From assembly GCA_937873175.1 (NCBI GenBank), contig CALMVT010000345.1, positions 39,340 to 71,388 on the forward strand: 32,049 nucleotides of DNA, written 5' to 3'. The notes below the pieces were generated by a model that did no database searches, was not told the origin of the DNA, and saw only the letters and a list, made by a program, of their open reading frames with translations. The translations under genes and the position numbers were made by a program. Shown piece after piece: positions 7,662-16,858 of the stretch. Source of the stretch: an uncultured Acetobacteraceae bacterium. Its GTDB lineage: Bacteria; Pseudomonadota; Alphaproteobacteria; Acetobacterales; Acetobacteraceae. How positions within the stretch are numbered: position 1 is the first letter of the stretch; each line of letters opens with the position of its first letter.

Positions 7662-9044
7662 TTAACAGGCTTCCGTGCGCGGCTCCGCCCGCATGGGCAA
7701 ACCGCCGCCGGGCCGCAGCGTGACCAGCAGCTCCGGACGCACCGAACCGTCGCCGGTGTGGTGGAGCCGGAACCGCGGCGCCAGCACCGACAGCGCGACG
7801 AGCATCTCCGTCATTGCGAAGTGGTTGCCGATGCAGGTGCGCGGGCCGCCGCCGAAGGGGAAATAAGTGTAAGGGGCCACCCGCGTCCCGGGCGCGAAGC
7901 GGGCCGGGTCGAAGCGGTCCGGGTCCGGCCAAAGCCGCGGGTCGCGCTGCACGAGCCAGGGACTCAGCACCATGATGGCACCGGCGGGAATTTCGTGGCC
8001 GGCGATCCGGTCGGAACCGGCCGCGAGGCGCCCGAACCACGCGGCTGGCGGGTAAAGCCGCATAGCCTCCTCGATCACCGCCCGCGTCAGGTCCAGCCGT
8101 CCAAGGCCCTCCGGGTCCGGCCGGGCCTGGCTGCCGAAAACCCGAGCCGCCTCGTCGCGAACCGCGTCGGCCACCGGTGGGTGGCACGCGAGCAAGTGCC
8201 AGATCCAGGTCAAGGTCGCCGCCGAGGTTTCGTGCCCGGCCATGAGCATCGTCATCGCCTCGTCGCGCACCTGCCGCTCATCGAGGCCGGCGCCTTCCCC
8301 CTGCGCGGCGAGCAGCATGCCGAGAAGGTCGTTGCCGGCCTCGCGGGCGGCGAGCCGCTCCCCTATGATGCGCATGAGTGCCGCGTCGAGGGTGGCGAGC
8401 GCGCGCCGGAAGCGGCGGTTGGCCGGGGTGGGCAGGCGCTCCGTCCAGCCTGGGGCGAGGGACCAGAAACGCCCGGCCACCCAGTCCTGTGCCTCATGCA
8501 CCGCCGCGCTGATCGCGGCGTCCCCGCCCCGGCGCTCCTGGCCGAACATGCAGCGCACCACGACATCAAGCGCGAGGTCCGACATTTCGCGCGAAACATC
8601 TAAAACGCGGCCCGGCCCGGCGGCCTCCCACCGGTCCGCCAGCGCAGCCGCCGCGGCGCCCATGGCCTCGACGAAGCGGCGGATCCGCTCGGCGCGGAAG
8701 GCGGGCTGCAGCAGGCGGCGCTGCCGGTGCCACAGAGGGTCCTCGCTGGTCAGCAGGCCCTCGCCCAGCACGGACTTGAGCTGGTCGTGGAACGGGGTGC
8801 GCCGGTAGTTCGCGTGGTTCTCCTGCAGCACCCGGCGGACATGCGCGGGGTCGGCGAGCACGAACACCGGGCGGCCCGGCACGGCAAGCCGGACCACATC
8901 GCCGAGCGGACGCGCCCGCTCGAATACCGCGAGCGGGTTTCGGGCAAGCGCCGGCAAGACGCCGAGCAGCGGCACGCTCCCGCGCAACACCGGCGGCGCC
9001 GCGCGCGCTGGTCCGGTCTCAGCCGCAGCCAGCAGTCCCATCAT
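7662..9044 (-). CDS. cytochrome P450 monooxygenase
   Basis: This is a haem-thiolate monooxygenase of 460 residues. Visible motifs in order: WHRQRRLLQPAF (C-helix, haem propionate contact), AGHETSAATLTW (I-helix oxygen-activation motif), EEAMRLYPP (K-helix ExxR), DPDRFDPARFAP (PERF-type region) and FPFGGGPRTCIGNHFA (haem-binding loop with the ligand Cys). The overall look (NYRRTPFHDQLKSVLGEGLLTSEDPLW) is of the CYP102/CYP4-like fatty-acid hydroxylase group rather than CYP101, but no reductase domain is fused. Redox partners are not nearby. ATG 9044 is preferred for its GAGG upstream; GTG 9059 is an alternative. Confidence 0.95.
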   Translation of the reverse strand: MMGLLAAAETGPARAAPPVLRGSVPLLGVLPALARNPLAVFERARPLGDVVRLAVPGRPVFVLADPAHVRRVLQENHANYRRTPFHDQLKSVLGEGLLTSEDPLWHRQRRLLQPAFRAERIRRFVEAMGAAAAALADRWEAAGPGRVLDVSREMSDLALDVVVRCMFGQERRGGDAAISAAVHEAQDWVAGRFWSLAPGWTERLPTPANRRFRRALATLDAALMRIIGERLAAREAGNDLLGMLLAAQGEGAGLDERQVRDEAMTMLMAGHETSAATLTWIWHLLACHPPVADAVRDEAARVFGSQARPDPEGLGRLDLTRAVIEEAMRLYPPAAWFGRLAAGSDRIAGHEIPAGAIMVLSPWLVQRDPRLWPDPDRFDPARFAPGTRVAPYTYFPFGGGPRTCIGNHFAMTEMLVALSVLAPRFRLHHTGDGSVRPELLVTLRPGGGLPMRAEPRTEAC

Positions 9045-9135
9045 GCACCTCGCCCTCACCGCTCCCCTAAGCTACCTCAAGAACGACCGAACTCGCCATG
9101 GGTCGAAGGCATTGAGAAAGCGCAGTCCATCCCGC

Positions 9136-10005
9136 TCACATCACATAGCTGAGCCCTGACACGATCAGCAGGATGTTCACCGCCAGGGCGAACTGCCGGT
9201 TCGATATCGTCCGGAAGCAGGCTATGCCGAGCCAGGTGCCAAGCAGCCCCGCCGGGAGGCACAGCAGGTCCGCCGGGTCAAAGCCGGCGACATGGCTCAA
9301 CCGCGGCCTCATCGCGCTGATCGCGAACAGGGCGGCGACCTGCATCAGCAGGATGAAGGGTTGGAACAGCGCGCGCTGCCGGGTCTTGTGCCAGCCTTTC
9401 AGGCCGCACCAGATGGTGACGGGAGCACCGGGAAAGCCGGCCGCGCCGCCCGTGATCCCGCCAAGGAAGCCGGCCGCAAGATCAAAGCCGGGGTGCCGCC
9501 ACCCGAGGACGCGCGGCCTGCAGGCCAGCATGTATGTCCCATACGCCAGCAGGACGGCGCCGAGCGCCCGCGTGTACAGGCCGTGGTCGGCGTGCAGCAA
9601 GGCCCAGACCCCGGCCGGCAGCCCGGCAGCGCCGCCGAGCAGGAACAGGCCCAGGCTGCGCCCCTCGACCTCGCGGCGCAGCGCCCAGACCATCGTGGCC
9701 TGGTCCGCAATGCTGCACGCGATCATGATCTGGACGGCCTGGACCTAGTCAACGCAGAGATGGAACAGCATCGCGCCGCAAATGGCCGAAAAGGCGAAGC
9801 CCGCGATGCTGGAGATGAGCGATGCCGTGGCGACGGCCTCCATCACCGCCGGGCCAGGGTTGCCACGGTGCGGGGTCAGGACGGCGCATCCGACCGCAGC
9901 CACGCTCAGGATCAAGGCCGGGGCGGCGGCGCGAAACGCCTGCGCCTGCTGGGACGATACGGCTGATAAAGGGTGGCCACCCGGTTCGCCCCCGAGCCAG
10001 GACAT
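9136..10005 (-). pseudogene. TauE/SafE (TSUP) family permease interrupted by an amber codon
   Basis: Two stretches in the same reading frame together make one typical TSUP anion permease. The N-terminal part (10005 to 9748) ends ICGAMLFHLCVD, then comes TAG at 9747-9745, then VQAVQIMIACSIADQATMVWALRRE and the rest to ...LIVSGLSYVM. In this family that helix-loop junction is continuous, so a single substitution explains the stop. The total of about 288 residues fits a full-length TSUP protein, with GGITGGAAGFPGAPV as the second-half family motif. The start at 10005 overlaps the stop of the AEC transporter gene (TGATG) with GGAG six bases before. Alternatives are readthrough, reinitiation at ATG 9726, or a sequencing error. 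Confidence 0.82.
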
Positions 10006-10922
10006 CAAACGCTCCACAGAAGCTGCGACCAGGCGGCGGCGGTCAGCAGCGACATCGGGATGCCGACGCCAACCATCAGCGACACCAGGCGCGGGTTCAG
10101 CCCATGCTCCATGGCGACGATGGCGGCGCCGATCTGCGGACCCATCGCGGCCTCGAACACCTTGACCTGCATCACGGTGCCGCTGCCGTGCAGGCCGAGC
10201 ACGAACAGCACTGAGATCAACGCCGGGCCGAGCACAAGCTTATACAGCAGGCCCGCCGACAGCTCCCGCGCGTTGCTGCGCAGCTCGCCCAGCCGCAGCT
10301 GATAACCGACGGACACGAGCGCGAGCGGCGTCAGCGTGCCGCTCAACCGGTCGAGCACCGCGGTGAACGCAGCCGGGTAGTGCACCGGGATCAGCAGCAG
10401 CCCTAGCGCCAAGGCCTGGAACGGCGGGAACACCAGGATGCGGCGCAGGATGGTCCCCGGCCGCACGCCGCCCGAGGTGTCGCCGACGGAGCACAGCGCC
10501 GCCACCACGACGCCCACCGTGCTCAGCACCATGTAGGTGCCGAGCTGATCCACCAGGATGCCGACGCCCAGAAAGGACGGGCCGTAAAAAGTTTCGATCA
10601 TCGGCAGCCCGACAAAGGACGTGTTGGCCAGGCCGCCCGAAAGCATTAGCCCGCCGGTCGTCTGCCGCGACCACCCGGCGGCGCGGCCGAGAACCGCGAA
10701 GAAGACCGTCCCCAGCGCGAACATCACCCAGGGCATCGCCGCCGGGAACAGCAAGGCGGGGTCCGGCCGCAGTTCATGGACGTAGCGCAGCACCAGCGCC
10801 GGCAGGGCGACGTTGATGACAAATGCGTTCAGCGTCCGGTGCGCCTCCTCCGGCAGCCGGCCGGACCTGCGCAGCGCAATGCCCAACACGAAGCACAGCA
10901 CCAGCACGATCAGGTTCGTCAA
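10005..10922 (-). CDS. AEC-family (auxin efflux carrier/malonate-type) transporter
   Basis: This is a membrane permease with about ten hydrophobic segments in two halves. The features match the AEC family: VLGIALRRSGRLPEEAHRTLNAFVINVALPALVLRY at the N-terminus, GGLANTSFVGLPMIETFYG in the middle, and EAAMGPQIGAAIVAMEHGLNPRLVSLMVGVGIPMS near the end. Bacterial members transport organic acids such as malonate or malate, and the substrate here is not determined. The start is uncertain. TTG at 10922 has a perfect GGAGG six bases upstream and gives the short N-terminus usual for the family, whereas ATG at 10946 has no ribosome-binding site. It is translationally coupled to the TSUP gene downstream. 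Confidence 0.9.
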   Translation of the reverse strand: MTNLIVLVLCFVLGIALRRSGRLPEEAHRTLNAFVINVALPALVLRYVHELRPDPALLFPAAMPWVMFALGTVFFAVLGRAAGWSRQTTGGLMLSGGLANTSFVGLPMIETFYGPSFLGVGILVDQLGTYMVLSTVGVVVAALCSVGDTSGGVRPGTILRRILVFPPFQALALGLLLIPVHYPAAFTAVLDRLSGTLTPLALVSVGYQLRLGELRSNARELSAGLLYKLVLGPALISVLFVLGLHGSGTVMQVKVFEAAMGPQIGAAIVAMEHGLNPRLVSLMVGVGIPMSLLTAAAWSQLLWSV

Positions 10923-11102
10923 CGGGGGCCTCCGTGTGATGCGCATGGGTCAAGCCGCATCGGCACGGTGGCAATCCGTCTCGGCGGCCGCAGTGACACG
11001 GGTCACACAGGGGCAGCGCCGAACCGCGCGGTTTCCCGCGGCGTGGCTACGGGTTGGAAGCGCGCATCAGCATGGCGTCAGGCCCGAACCAGCGCCGTCC
11101 CG

Positions 11103-12185
11103 TCAAACCTGATCGTAGTCGATCACCACGCGGGGCGTCGTCGGATGGGCCTGGCAGGTCAGCACAAAGCCCGCTTCGATTTCCCAAGGCTCCAGGGAGA
11201 AGTTCAGCTTCATCTCGACCGCACCTTCCAGGACGCGCGCCCGGCAGGTGCTGCACATCCCGCCCTTGCAGGCATAGGGCAGGTCCAGGCCGGCCCGCAG
11301 CGCGGCGTCCAGGACAGACTCGCCCTCCGCCACCGGCACGTCGGCCTGCCTCCCGTCCACCACCAGGCCGGCCGTGGCGTGGGGCGCGTCCACCTGCGCC
11401 GGCGTCGGCTTCGAGCGCGGCTTGCCGCCGAGGGCGGACACGAAGCGCTCCACGTGCACCTGGTCCGGCCGCATCCCGAGGTCGAGCAGCGTCGCCTCCA
11501 CCTCGTCGCTCATGCCCGCGGGGCCGCACAGGAACACGTGGTCCACCATGTCCACCGGAACCAGGTGGCGCAGCAGCAGCCGCACCTTCGCCTCGTCCAG
11601 CCGCCCGTTCAGGATGGGGATGTCCTGCTGCTCCTGGGACAGCACATGGAACACCGACATCCGGCCGAGGTGGCGGTCCTTCAGCTCCTCCAGCGCATCC
11701 CGGAACAGCATGTCGCCGGTGGAGCGGTTGCCGTAGAACAGGAACACGCGGCTCCCATCCTTCCGGCCCAGGATGCCCCGCATGATCGACAGCACCGGCG
11801 TGATGCCCGATCCCGCGGCGAAGAAAACGTAGCACTGCGCCGCGTCCGGGCCGTGCACCGTGCCGAAGCGCCCCACCGGCGTCATCACGTCCAGCGTGTC
11901 GCCCGCATGGATGTCGCTGTTGGCCCAGCCTGAGAACAACCCGCCATCCACGCGCTTCACGGCGATCCGCAGTTCCCCGTCATCGGGTCCGGAGCAGATG
12001 GAGTAGGACCGCCGCACCTCCTCCCCCTCCAGCGTCGTCCGCAGGGTCAAGTATTGCCCGGCGGCGAAGCGGTAATCTTCCCGCAGATGCGGCGGAACCT
12101 CGAACGCGACCGACACCGCGTCGGGCGTTTCCCGCCGCAGGTCGGCAACGCGGAGGCGGTGGAAACGAGGCGTGGCGCCAGACAT
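11103..12185 (-). CDS. paaE: 1,2-phenylacetyl-CoA epoxidase reductase subunit PaaE
   Basis: This subunit passes electrons from NADPH to the PaaA diiron centre. It has 360 residues: a ferredoxin-reductase FAD domain (RRSYSICS flavin motif), an NAD(P) domain (FFAAGSGITPVLS, then FLCGPAGM), and a C-terminal plant-type [2Fe-2S] ferredoxin domain with CKGGMCSTCRARV and a fourth Cys in LTCQAHP. The start MSGATPRFHRLRV matches the length of known PaaE. The frame stays open upstream but would run through paaD. It is the last gene of the paaABCDE operon, 8 bases after paaD. Confidence 0.96.
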   Translation of the reverse strand: MSGATPRFHRLRVADLRRETPDAVSVAFEVPPHLREDYRFAAGQYLTLRTTLEGEEVRRSYSICSGPDDGELRIAVKRVDGGLFSGWANSDIHAGDTLDVMTPVGRFGTVHGPDAAQCYVFFAAGSGITPVLSIMRGILGRKDGSRVFLFYGNRSTGDMLFRDALEELKDRHLGRMSVFHVLSQEQQDIPILNGRLDEAKVRLLLRHLVPVDMVDHVFLCGPAGMSDEVEATLLDLGMRPDQVHVERFVSALGGKPRSKPTPAQVDAPHATAGLVVDGRQADVPVAEGESVLDAALRAGLDLPYACKGGMCSTCRARVLEGAVEMKLNFSLEPWEIEAGFVLTCQAHPTTPRVVIDYDQV

Positions 12186-12193
12186 GACAGCGT

Positions 12194-12691
12194 TCAATGG
12201 CACTTGAAGTAGTCGAACGGCTCGCGGCAGTCTTCGCAGCGCCAAAGCGCCTTGCAGGACGTCGAGCCGAACTCCGACAGCACGCGCGTGTTGGCCGAGC
12301 CGCAATGCGGGCACTCGACTTCCTCCACGCCGAACAGCTCGCGACGCCCGCCGCCCGGCTTCGGCGGGGACACGCCGTACTCGCGCAGCTTGCGCCGGCC
12401 GTCCTCCGTCATCCAATCGGTGGTCCAGGCCGGGGACAGCACGGTCCGCACCTGCCCGCCCCCGATGCCCGCGCGGTCCAGCGCCATCTCGATCTCGAAC
12501 TGGATCATGTTCATGGCCGGGCAGCCGGAGTAGGTCGGCGTGATCGTCACCTCCACCCGGCCGTCCCGGATCGCAACGTCGCGCAAAACGCCGAGGTCGG
12601 CGATGGTCAGCACCGGGATTTCCGGGTCGCACACGCCCTTGACGGCCTGCAGCGCCCGCAGGCGCAGCGCCTCGGCATCCGCTGGCGTCAC
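12194..12691 (-). CDS. paaD: 1,2-phenylacetyl-CoA epoxidase subunit PaaD
   Basis: PaaD is a MIP18/DUF59-type protein thought to help iron-sulfur maturation of the epoxidase system. It has 165 residues. The N-terminal domain has CDPEIPVLTIADLGVLRDV and the conserved TPTYSGCPAMNMI motif. The C-terminus is a zinc-ribbon-like segment CPHCGSANTRVLSEFGSTSCK followed by CEDC. The GTG start at 12691 overlaps the paaC stop (GTGA). A second in-frame GTG lies one codon upstream at 12694. Confidence 0.95.
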   Translation of the reverse strand: MTPADAEALRLRALQAVKGVCDPEIPVLTIADLGVLRDVAIRDGRVEVTITPTYSGCPAMNMIQFEIEMALDRAGIGGGQVRTVLSPAWTTDWMTEDGRRKLREYGVSPPKPGGGRRELFGVEEVECPHCGSANTRVLSEFGSTSCKALWRCEDCREPFDYFKCH

Positions 12692-13464
12692 CACGCGGCT
12701 CCCGGGTAGGTGCGCTGGACGTGCTGCATGGTGCTGAGCAGGTGGCCGAGGTGCTCGCTGTGCCGCCCGGTCCGCCCGCCGCTCTGCATCCACCCGTTCT
12801 GGGGCAGGGTCAACGTGGCGCGGGACAGCACGGCGCCGATCGTGCCGTCCCAGGCGTCGCGGAGCGGGGCCGGGTCGATGACCGTGCGCCCGTCCGCAAG
12901 GGTGCGCTCGGCGGCGTCGCACTCGAACATCTCGCCCGTGTACGGCCAAAGCACGTCAACCGCCTCCTGCACGCGGGCGTGGCTTTCCTGCGTGCCGTCG
13001 CCGAGGCGGATCACCCATTCGGACGAGTGGCGAAGGTGGTAGGCGCTTTCCTTTTCCGACTTCGCGGCGACGGCGGCGAGCGTGGCGTCGCCGCTGGCCG
13101 TCATCGCGCGCCAGTACGGGTCCGCAAAGGCGGAGTAGAACAGTTGCCGCACCATGGTCTGCCCGAAGTCGCCGTTCGGCTGCTCGGCCAGCAGCAGGTT
13201 GCGATACTGCGGCGCGTCCCGGAGATACGCGAACGTGTCCTCGTCGTTGCCCGCGGCCTCCGCCTCGGCCGCGTAGGCGTACAGCGACCGCGCCTGCCCG
13301 ATCAGGTCGAGGCCGATGTTGCCGAGCGCCATCTCCTCCTCAAGAATCGGGCCGAGGCCGATCCACTCCGACAAGCGGTGGCCGAGGATCAGCGCGTCAT
13401 CGGCCCGGCGCAGCAAGTAAAGCACCAGCGGAGTCTCGTTGACCTGAATAGATGTCGTGGCCAT
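12688..13464 (-). CDS. paaC: 1,2-phenylacetyl-CoA epoxidase structural subunit PaaC
   Basis: PaaC is the non-catalytic ferritin-like partner of PaaA, needed for a stable PaaAC heterodimer. It has 258 residues, the usual family length. Recognisable stretches are LRRADDALILGHRLSEWIG, EEEMALGNIGLDLIGQAR, FAYLRDAPQYRNLLLAEQPNGDF and KSEKESAYHLRHSSEW. It lies 16 bases after paaB and overlaps paaD by four bases. Confidence 0.96.
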   Translation of the reverse strand: MATTSIQVNETPLVLYLLRRADDALILGHRLSEWIGLGPILEEEMALGNIGLDLIGQARSLYAYAAEAEAAGNDEDTFAYLRDAPQYRNLLLAEQPNGDFGQTMVRQLFYSAFADPYWRAMTASGDATLAAVAAKSEKESAYHLRHSSEWVIRLGDGTQESHARVQEAVDVLWPYTGEMFECDAAERTLADGRTVIDPAPLRDAWDGTIGAVLSRATLTLPQNGWMQSGGRTGRHSEHLGHLLSTMQHVQRTYPGAAW

Positions 13465-13480
13465 CGGGAGGGTCTCGCGC

Positions 13481-13777
13481 TCACATATGGCCGACCTCGT
13501 CCGGCACGTCGTAGAAGGTCGGGTGGCGGTACGCCTTGGACACCGTGGGCTCGAACATCATGCCCTTGTCCGCCGGGTCGGATGCGGTGATCGCGTTGGA
13601 CGGCACGATCCAAAGCGACAAGCCCTCGCCCCGACGCGTATAAAGGTCGCGCGCGGCCTGCAGCGCCAAGGTCGAATCAGCGGCGTGCAGGGAGCCGACG
13701 TGCTTGTGAGCCAGGCCGTTCCGGCTGCGGATGAATACTTCCCAGAGCGGGGTGTTGGGCGTCTTCACATCGGACAT
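13481..13777 (-). CDS. paaB: 1,2-phenylacetyl-CoA epoxidase subunit PaaB
   Basis: PaaB is a small bridging subunit of the epoxidase complex. It has 98 residues. Diagnostic features are PLWEVFIRSRNGLAHKHVGSLHAAD near the N-terminus, followed by RDLYTRRGEGLSLWIVPSNAI. The frame is open upstream, but ATG 13777 has a strong GGAGGAG Shine-Dalgarno about eight bases before and matches known PaaB starts. It lies 38 bases downstream of paaA. Confidence 0.96.
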   Translation of the reverse strand: MSDVKTPNTPLWEVFIRSRNGLAHKHVGSLHAADSTLALQAARDLYTRRGEGLSLWIVPSNAITASDPADKGMMFEPTVSKAYRHPTFYDVPDEVGHM

Positions 13778-13815
13778 TACGTTGTCTCCTCCCCTTGGCC
13801 CGGCCCCGCGGCGCG

Positions 13816-14835
13816 CTAGGCCGCGAGCTTCTGCTTGGCCTGCTTCGCAGCATAGGCCGCCGCCGCTTCGCGCACCCAGGCGCCTTCCTTGTGGGCGCGC
13901 CGCCGCGCGGCAATGCGCTCGCGGTTGCACGGGCCGTTGCCGGCCAGCACCTGCCGGAACTCGTCCCAGTTGATCGAACCGTGCCGCCAATGCCCGCGCG
14001 CCCCGTCCTTGGTCGCATCGCCCTCGCCCAGCTCGAAGCGCAGGTCGGCGTCGGGCAGGGTCAGGCCCAGGAACTCGGTCTGCGGCACCAGCGCGTCCAG
14101 GAACTTCTGCCGCAGCTCGTCATTGGAAAACCGCTTGATCTTCCACCGCGTGGACTGGTCGCTGTGGGTGCTGTCGCCATCCGGCGGGCCGAACATCATC
14201 AGGCACGGCCAGTACCAGCGGTTCAGCGCGTCCTGCGCCATCGCCTTCTGCTCTGGCGTGCCCCGGCACAGCGCGACCATGATCTCGTAGCCCTGGCGCT
14301 GGTGGAAGGATTCCTCCTTGCACACGCGGATCATCGCCCGGGCATAAGGGCCGTAGGAGCAGCGGCACAGCGGGATCTGGTTCATGATGGCCGCGCCGTC
14401 CACCAGCCAGCCGATGGCCCCCATGTCGGCCCAGGTCAGCGTCGGGTAGTTGAAGATGGACGAGTACTTGGCCTTGCCCGAAAGCAGGTCGTCGAACATC
14501 TCCTCGCGGCTCCGGCCGAGCGTTTCGGCCGCGGCGTAGAGATACAGGCCATGGCCGGCCTCATCCTGCACCTTGGCGAGCAGGGTGGCCTTGCGCCGCA
14601 GCGTCGGCGCGCGCGTGACCCAATTGCCCTCCGGCAGCATGCCGATGATCTCGGAATGGGCGTGCTGGGAAATCTGCCGGGTGAGCGTCCGGCGGTAGGC
14701 GTCCGGCATCCAGTCGTTCGCCTCGATCCGCTCTTCCGCGTCAACCCGTTCCTGGAAGCGCGCCGCCAGCCCGGCACCCTCCGCAGCCTTTGCAGGGGCG
14801 GCGGTGTCAGGGTTGGACAAGCCTTGCGTGTACAT
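13816..14835 (-). CDS. paaA: 1,2-phenylacetyl-CoA epoxidase catalytic subunit PaaA
   Basis: PaaA is the diiron oxygenase subunit that epoxidises the aromatic ring of phenylacetyl-CoA, the key step of aerobic phenylacetate breakdown. It has 339 residues. Diiron ligand motifs are visible as [13 protein letters not shown] (ExxH) and [12 protein letters not shown] (second ExxH). Conserved family blocks include [32 protein letters not shown] and [27 protein letters not shown] precedes the ATG. It is first in the operon. The 98-base gap upstream should hold the promoter, with only weak candidates (TTGGAT and CATATC at 17-base spacing). The CoA ligase (paaK) and ring-opening genes (paaZ, paaG) are not in the window. 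Confidence 0.97.
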   Translation of the reverse strand: MYTQGLSNPDTAAPAKAAEGAGLAARFQERVDAEERIEANDWMPDAYRRTLTRQISQHAHSEIIGMLPEGNWVTRAPTLRRKATLLAKVQDEAGHGLYLYAAAETLGRSREEMFDDLLSGKAKYSSIFNYPTLTWADMGAIGWLVDGAAIMNQIPLCRCSYGPYARAMIRVCKEESFHQRQGYEIMVALCRGTPEQKAMAQDALNRWYWPCLMMFGPPDGDSTHSDQSTRWKIKRFSNDELRQKFLDALVPQTEFLGLTLPDADLRFELGEGDATKDGARGHWRHGSINWDEFRQVLAGNGPCNRERIAARRRAHKEGAWVREAAAAYAAKQAKQKLAA

Positions 14836-14933
14836 GGCGGCCTCCGTTGCTTACAGCCAGGATATGATACGACATGCGCCGGCATCCAACGCCCGCCGGG
14901 GCGGAAAAGGCTTGCCCATTCCGCCCGTCCCGA

Positions 14934-16070
14934 TCACGACAGCCGGTCGATCGCCTCGGCCGTGCTGAACGCGAGGCGGCCGTGCGCCAAGGTGGCCACT
15001 ACGCGCGAACCGTCCCCAGCCATCAGGACGATGTCCGCGCGCTTGCCTTCGGCCAGGCTCCCCCGGTCCGTCAGCCCGGCGGCGGCCGCCGGGTTGGCCG
15101 ACACCAGCGCCCAAGCGTCCCGCAGGTCCAGCCCGCCCCGGGCGGCCAGCAGGAAGGGCGCTTGCCGCAGTGCCGGGTAGTAGTAGTCGCTGGTCAGGAT
15201 GCGGCACACCCGCGCTTCCGCCATGCGCCCCGCCGAACCCCAGCCCATGTGCGACCCACCGCGGACGACGTTGGGGCTGCCCATCGCCACCCAGTCCCCT
15301 GCCGCGGCGGCGGCCTGGGCGACGGCCTCCGTCATCGGGAACTCGCACAGCCGGGCGCCATGCCGGCGGAAGCCGTCGCGCGTGGCGGCGCTGTCGTCGT
15401 CATGGCTTGCCATCGGCAGCCCGGCCGCGCGGGCGGCAGCGGCCACCTGCGCCTGGGCCGGCCCCACCTCGGCCCGGCGCGCGGCGGTCTCCTCGGCCAA
15501 GGCGCGGAACGCTGGGGCTGGCACGCCGGCGCGTTCGCTGTATTTCGCCAGCGCCGCCGGGTCGTCCAGCTTGCGCAGAATGGCGGGCGTGTGGTCGTTG
15601 AACGCCAGCAAGTGCACCTGCCCGGCGCCGATGGCGTCCAGCGCCAGGCCGAGCGCGTCGATGTTGAACGCTTCCCACCGCAGGTGGACGCGCATGTCGC
15701 ACCGGCTATGGGGCCGGGCCGCATGGAGGGCGTCGAGCAGGGCGGTCCAGGTCTCGGTACCGCGCAGCCCGGGTTCCCAGGACAGCGTGACGCCGTGATA
15801 CGCGGTGGTGATGCCGTTGGCGAGCAACTGCGCTTCCGTGTCGGCAAGGGCGAGCGGGAGGGGAAAACCGACGCCGGGGCGCGGCTGGATCTGCCGCTCG
15901 AACGCATCCCCGTGCAGGTCCACGATGCCGGGCAGCACCAGGAGGCCGCTGGCGTCCAGGCGGCGGGATGCCGGGCCGGGCGGCGCGATGGCGTTATCGG
16001 CGATCCGCAGGTCGGCGGGCGCGAAGCCCTCAGGCAGCAGGCAGGTGCCGCCGGTAATGCTCAGGCTCAT
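14934..16070 (-). CDS. phnM: alpha-D-ribose 1-methylphosphonate 5-triphosphate diphosphatase PhnM
   Basis: PhnM is an amidohydrolase-fold enzyme that removes pyrophosphate from ribose 1-(methyl)phosphonate 5-triphosphate to give the substrate of PhnJ. It has 378 residues. The metal site motif VDLHGDAFERQIQPRPG is the PhnM hallmark. ITTAYHGVTLSWEPG, LLAFNDHTP, ASHDDDS, GSPNVVRGGSHMGW and a DYYYP block follow. The ATG overlaps the phnF stop (ATGA), so regulator and enzyme share one leftward transcript, separate from phnGHIJKL. Confidence 0.96.
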   Translation of the reverse strand: MSLSITGGTCLLPEGFAPADLRIADNAIAPPGPASRRLDASGLLVLPGIVDLHGDAFERQIQPRPGVGFPLPLALADTEAQLLANGITTAYHGVTLSWEPGLRGTETWTALLDALHAARPHSRCDMRVHLRWEAFNIDALGLALDAIGAGQVHLLAFNDHTPAILRKLDDPAALAKYSERAGVPAPAFRALAEETAARRAEVGPAQAQVAAAARAAGLPMASHDDDSAATRDGFRRHGARLCEFPMTEAVAQAAAAAGDWVAMGSPNVVRGGSHMGWGSAGRMAEARVCRILTSDYYYPALRQAPFLLAARGGLDLRDAWALVSANPAAAAGLTDRGSLAEGKRADIVLMAGDGSRVVATLAHGRLAFSTAEAIDRLS

Positions 16071-16816
16071 GCCGACTCCTCCGGTTCAAACACGATCTGG
16101 ACACGCGGGGTCGGGTAGCGGGCGATGCCGAACTCGATGACGCGGCCGGCGCGGTCCACGTTGACGTTCTCGCACACCAGCAGCGGCAGCCCGCGCGCCA
16201 TCGCCAGGGCTGTCGCCTCGGACGCCGAAGGCAGCCGGGCCGAGACGCGGGTGGATTGGCGCAGGTAGTCGGCCACCCCAATGCGGGCGAGCGCCGCGGT
16301 GATGCTGTCCTCCCGCCCCAGCGCGTCCTCCATGCCGGGCAGGCGGGAGGCGGGGAAATGGTGGCTGGACAGGCTCACCGGCCGCCCGTCGGCTAGGCCC
16401 ACGCGCTCCAGCACCACGACCGGCTCGCCTTCCCGAATGCCCAGCCCGTCCGCGACCGCGGGAAGCGCCGGCAGTTCATGCAGCGCCAGCACGCGGCCGG
16501 ATGGTTCCCGGTTGTGACGCCGCACCCATTCGGAGAAGCGGGTGCGGGCGCCGACAACGTAATCCAGCACGTCTTCCGCCACGAAGCTGCCGCGCCCCTG
16601 CTCGATCCGGATCGCCCCGGCGCGGGACAGGTCTTCCAAGGCGCGGCGGACGGTGTGGCGGTTGACGCCGAAGCGGGCGGCCAGGCGGGCTTCGGTGGGC
16701 AGTTGGGCGCCGGATCCCAGCGCGCCGCCGGCGATGTCGGCCCGCAACGTGTCCGCGATCTGCCGCCATTGGGCAACGCCGCTGCCCGGCGCCGGGCGGT
16801 CCGCCCGCGATGTCAT
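16067..16816 (-). CDS. phnF: GntR-family phosphonate regulator PhnF
   Basis: This is a transcription factor of the HutC subfamily of GntR regulators, 249 residues. An N-terminal winged helix (QLPTEARLAARFGVNRHTVRRALEDLSRAGAIRIEQGRGSFV) contacts DNA. The C-terminal UTRA domain (from about residue 95, with VVLERVGLADGRPVSLSSHHFP and LLVCENVNVD) binds a small effector. It is expected to repress the divergent phn operon and possibly itself through the palindrome at 16889-16902. The frame is open for another 300 codons upstream as an antisense shadow of phnG and phnH. ATG 16816 is chosen because it begins the conserved domain and leaves a normal divergent control region. Confidence 0.93.
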   Translation of the reverse strand: MTSRADRPAPGSGVAQWRQIADTLRADIAGGALGSGAQLPTEARLAARFGVNRHTVRRALEDLSRAGAIRIEQGRGSFVAEDVLDYVVGARTRFSEWVRRHNREPSGRVLALHELPALPAVADGLGIREGEPVVVLERVGLADGRPVSLSSHHFPASRLPGMEDALGREDSITAALARIGVADYLRQSTRVSARLPSASEATALAMARGLPLLVCENVNVDRAGRVIEFGIARYPTPRVQIVFEPEESA

Positions 16817-16858
16817 GGGAACTTCATCATGGAGCGGAGTAGGGCCGGGGCACATCGG

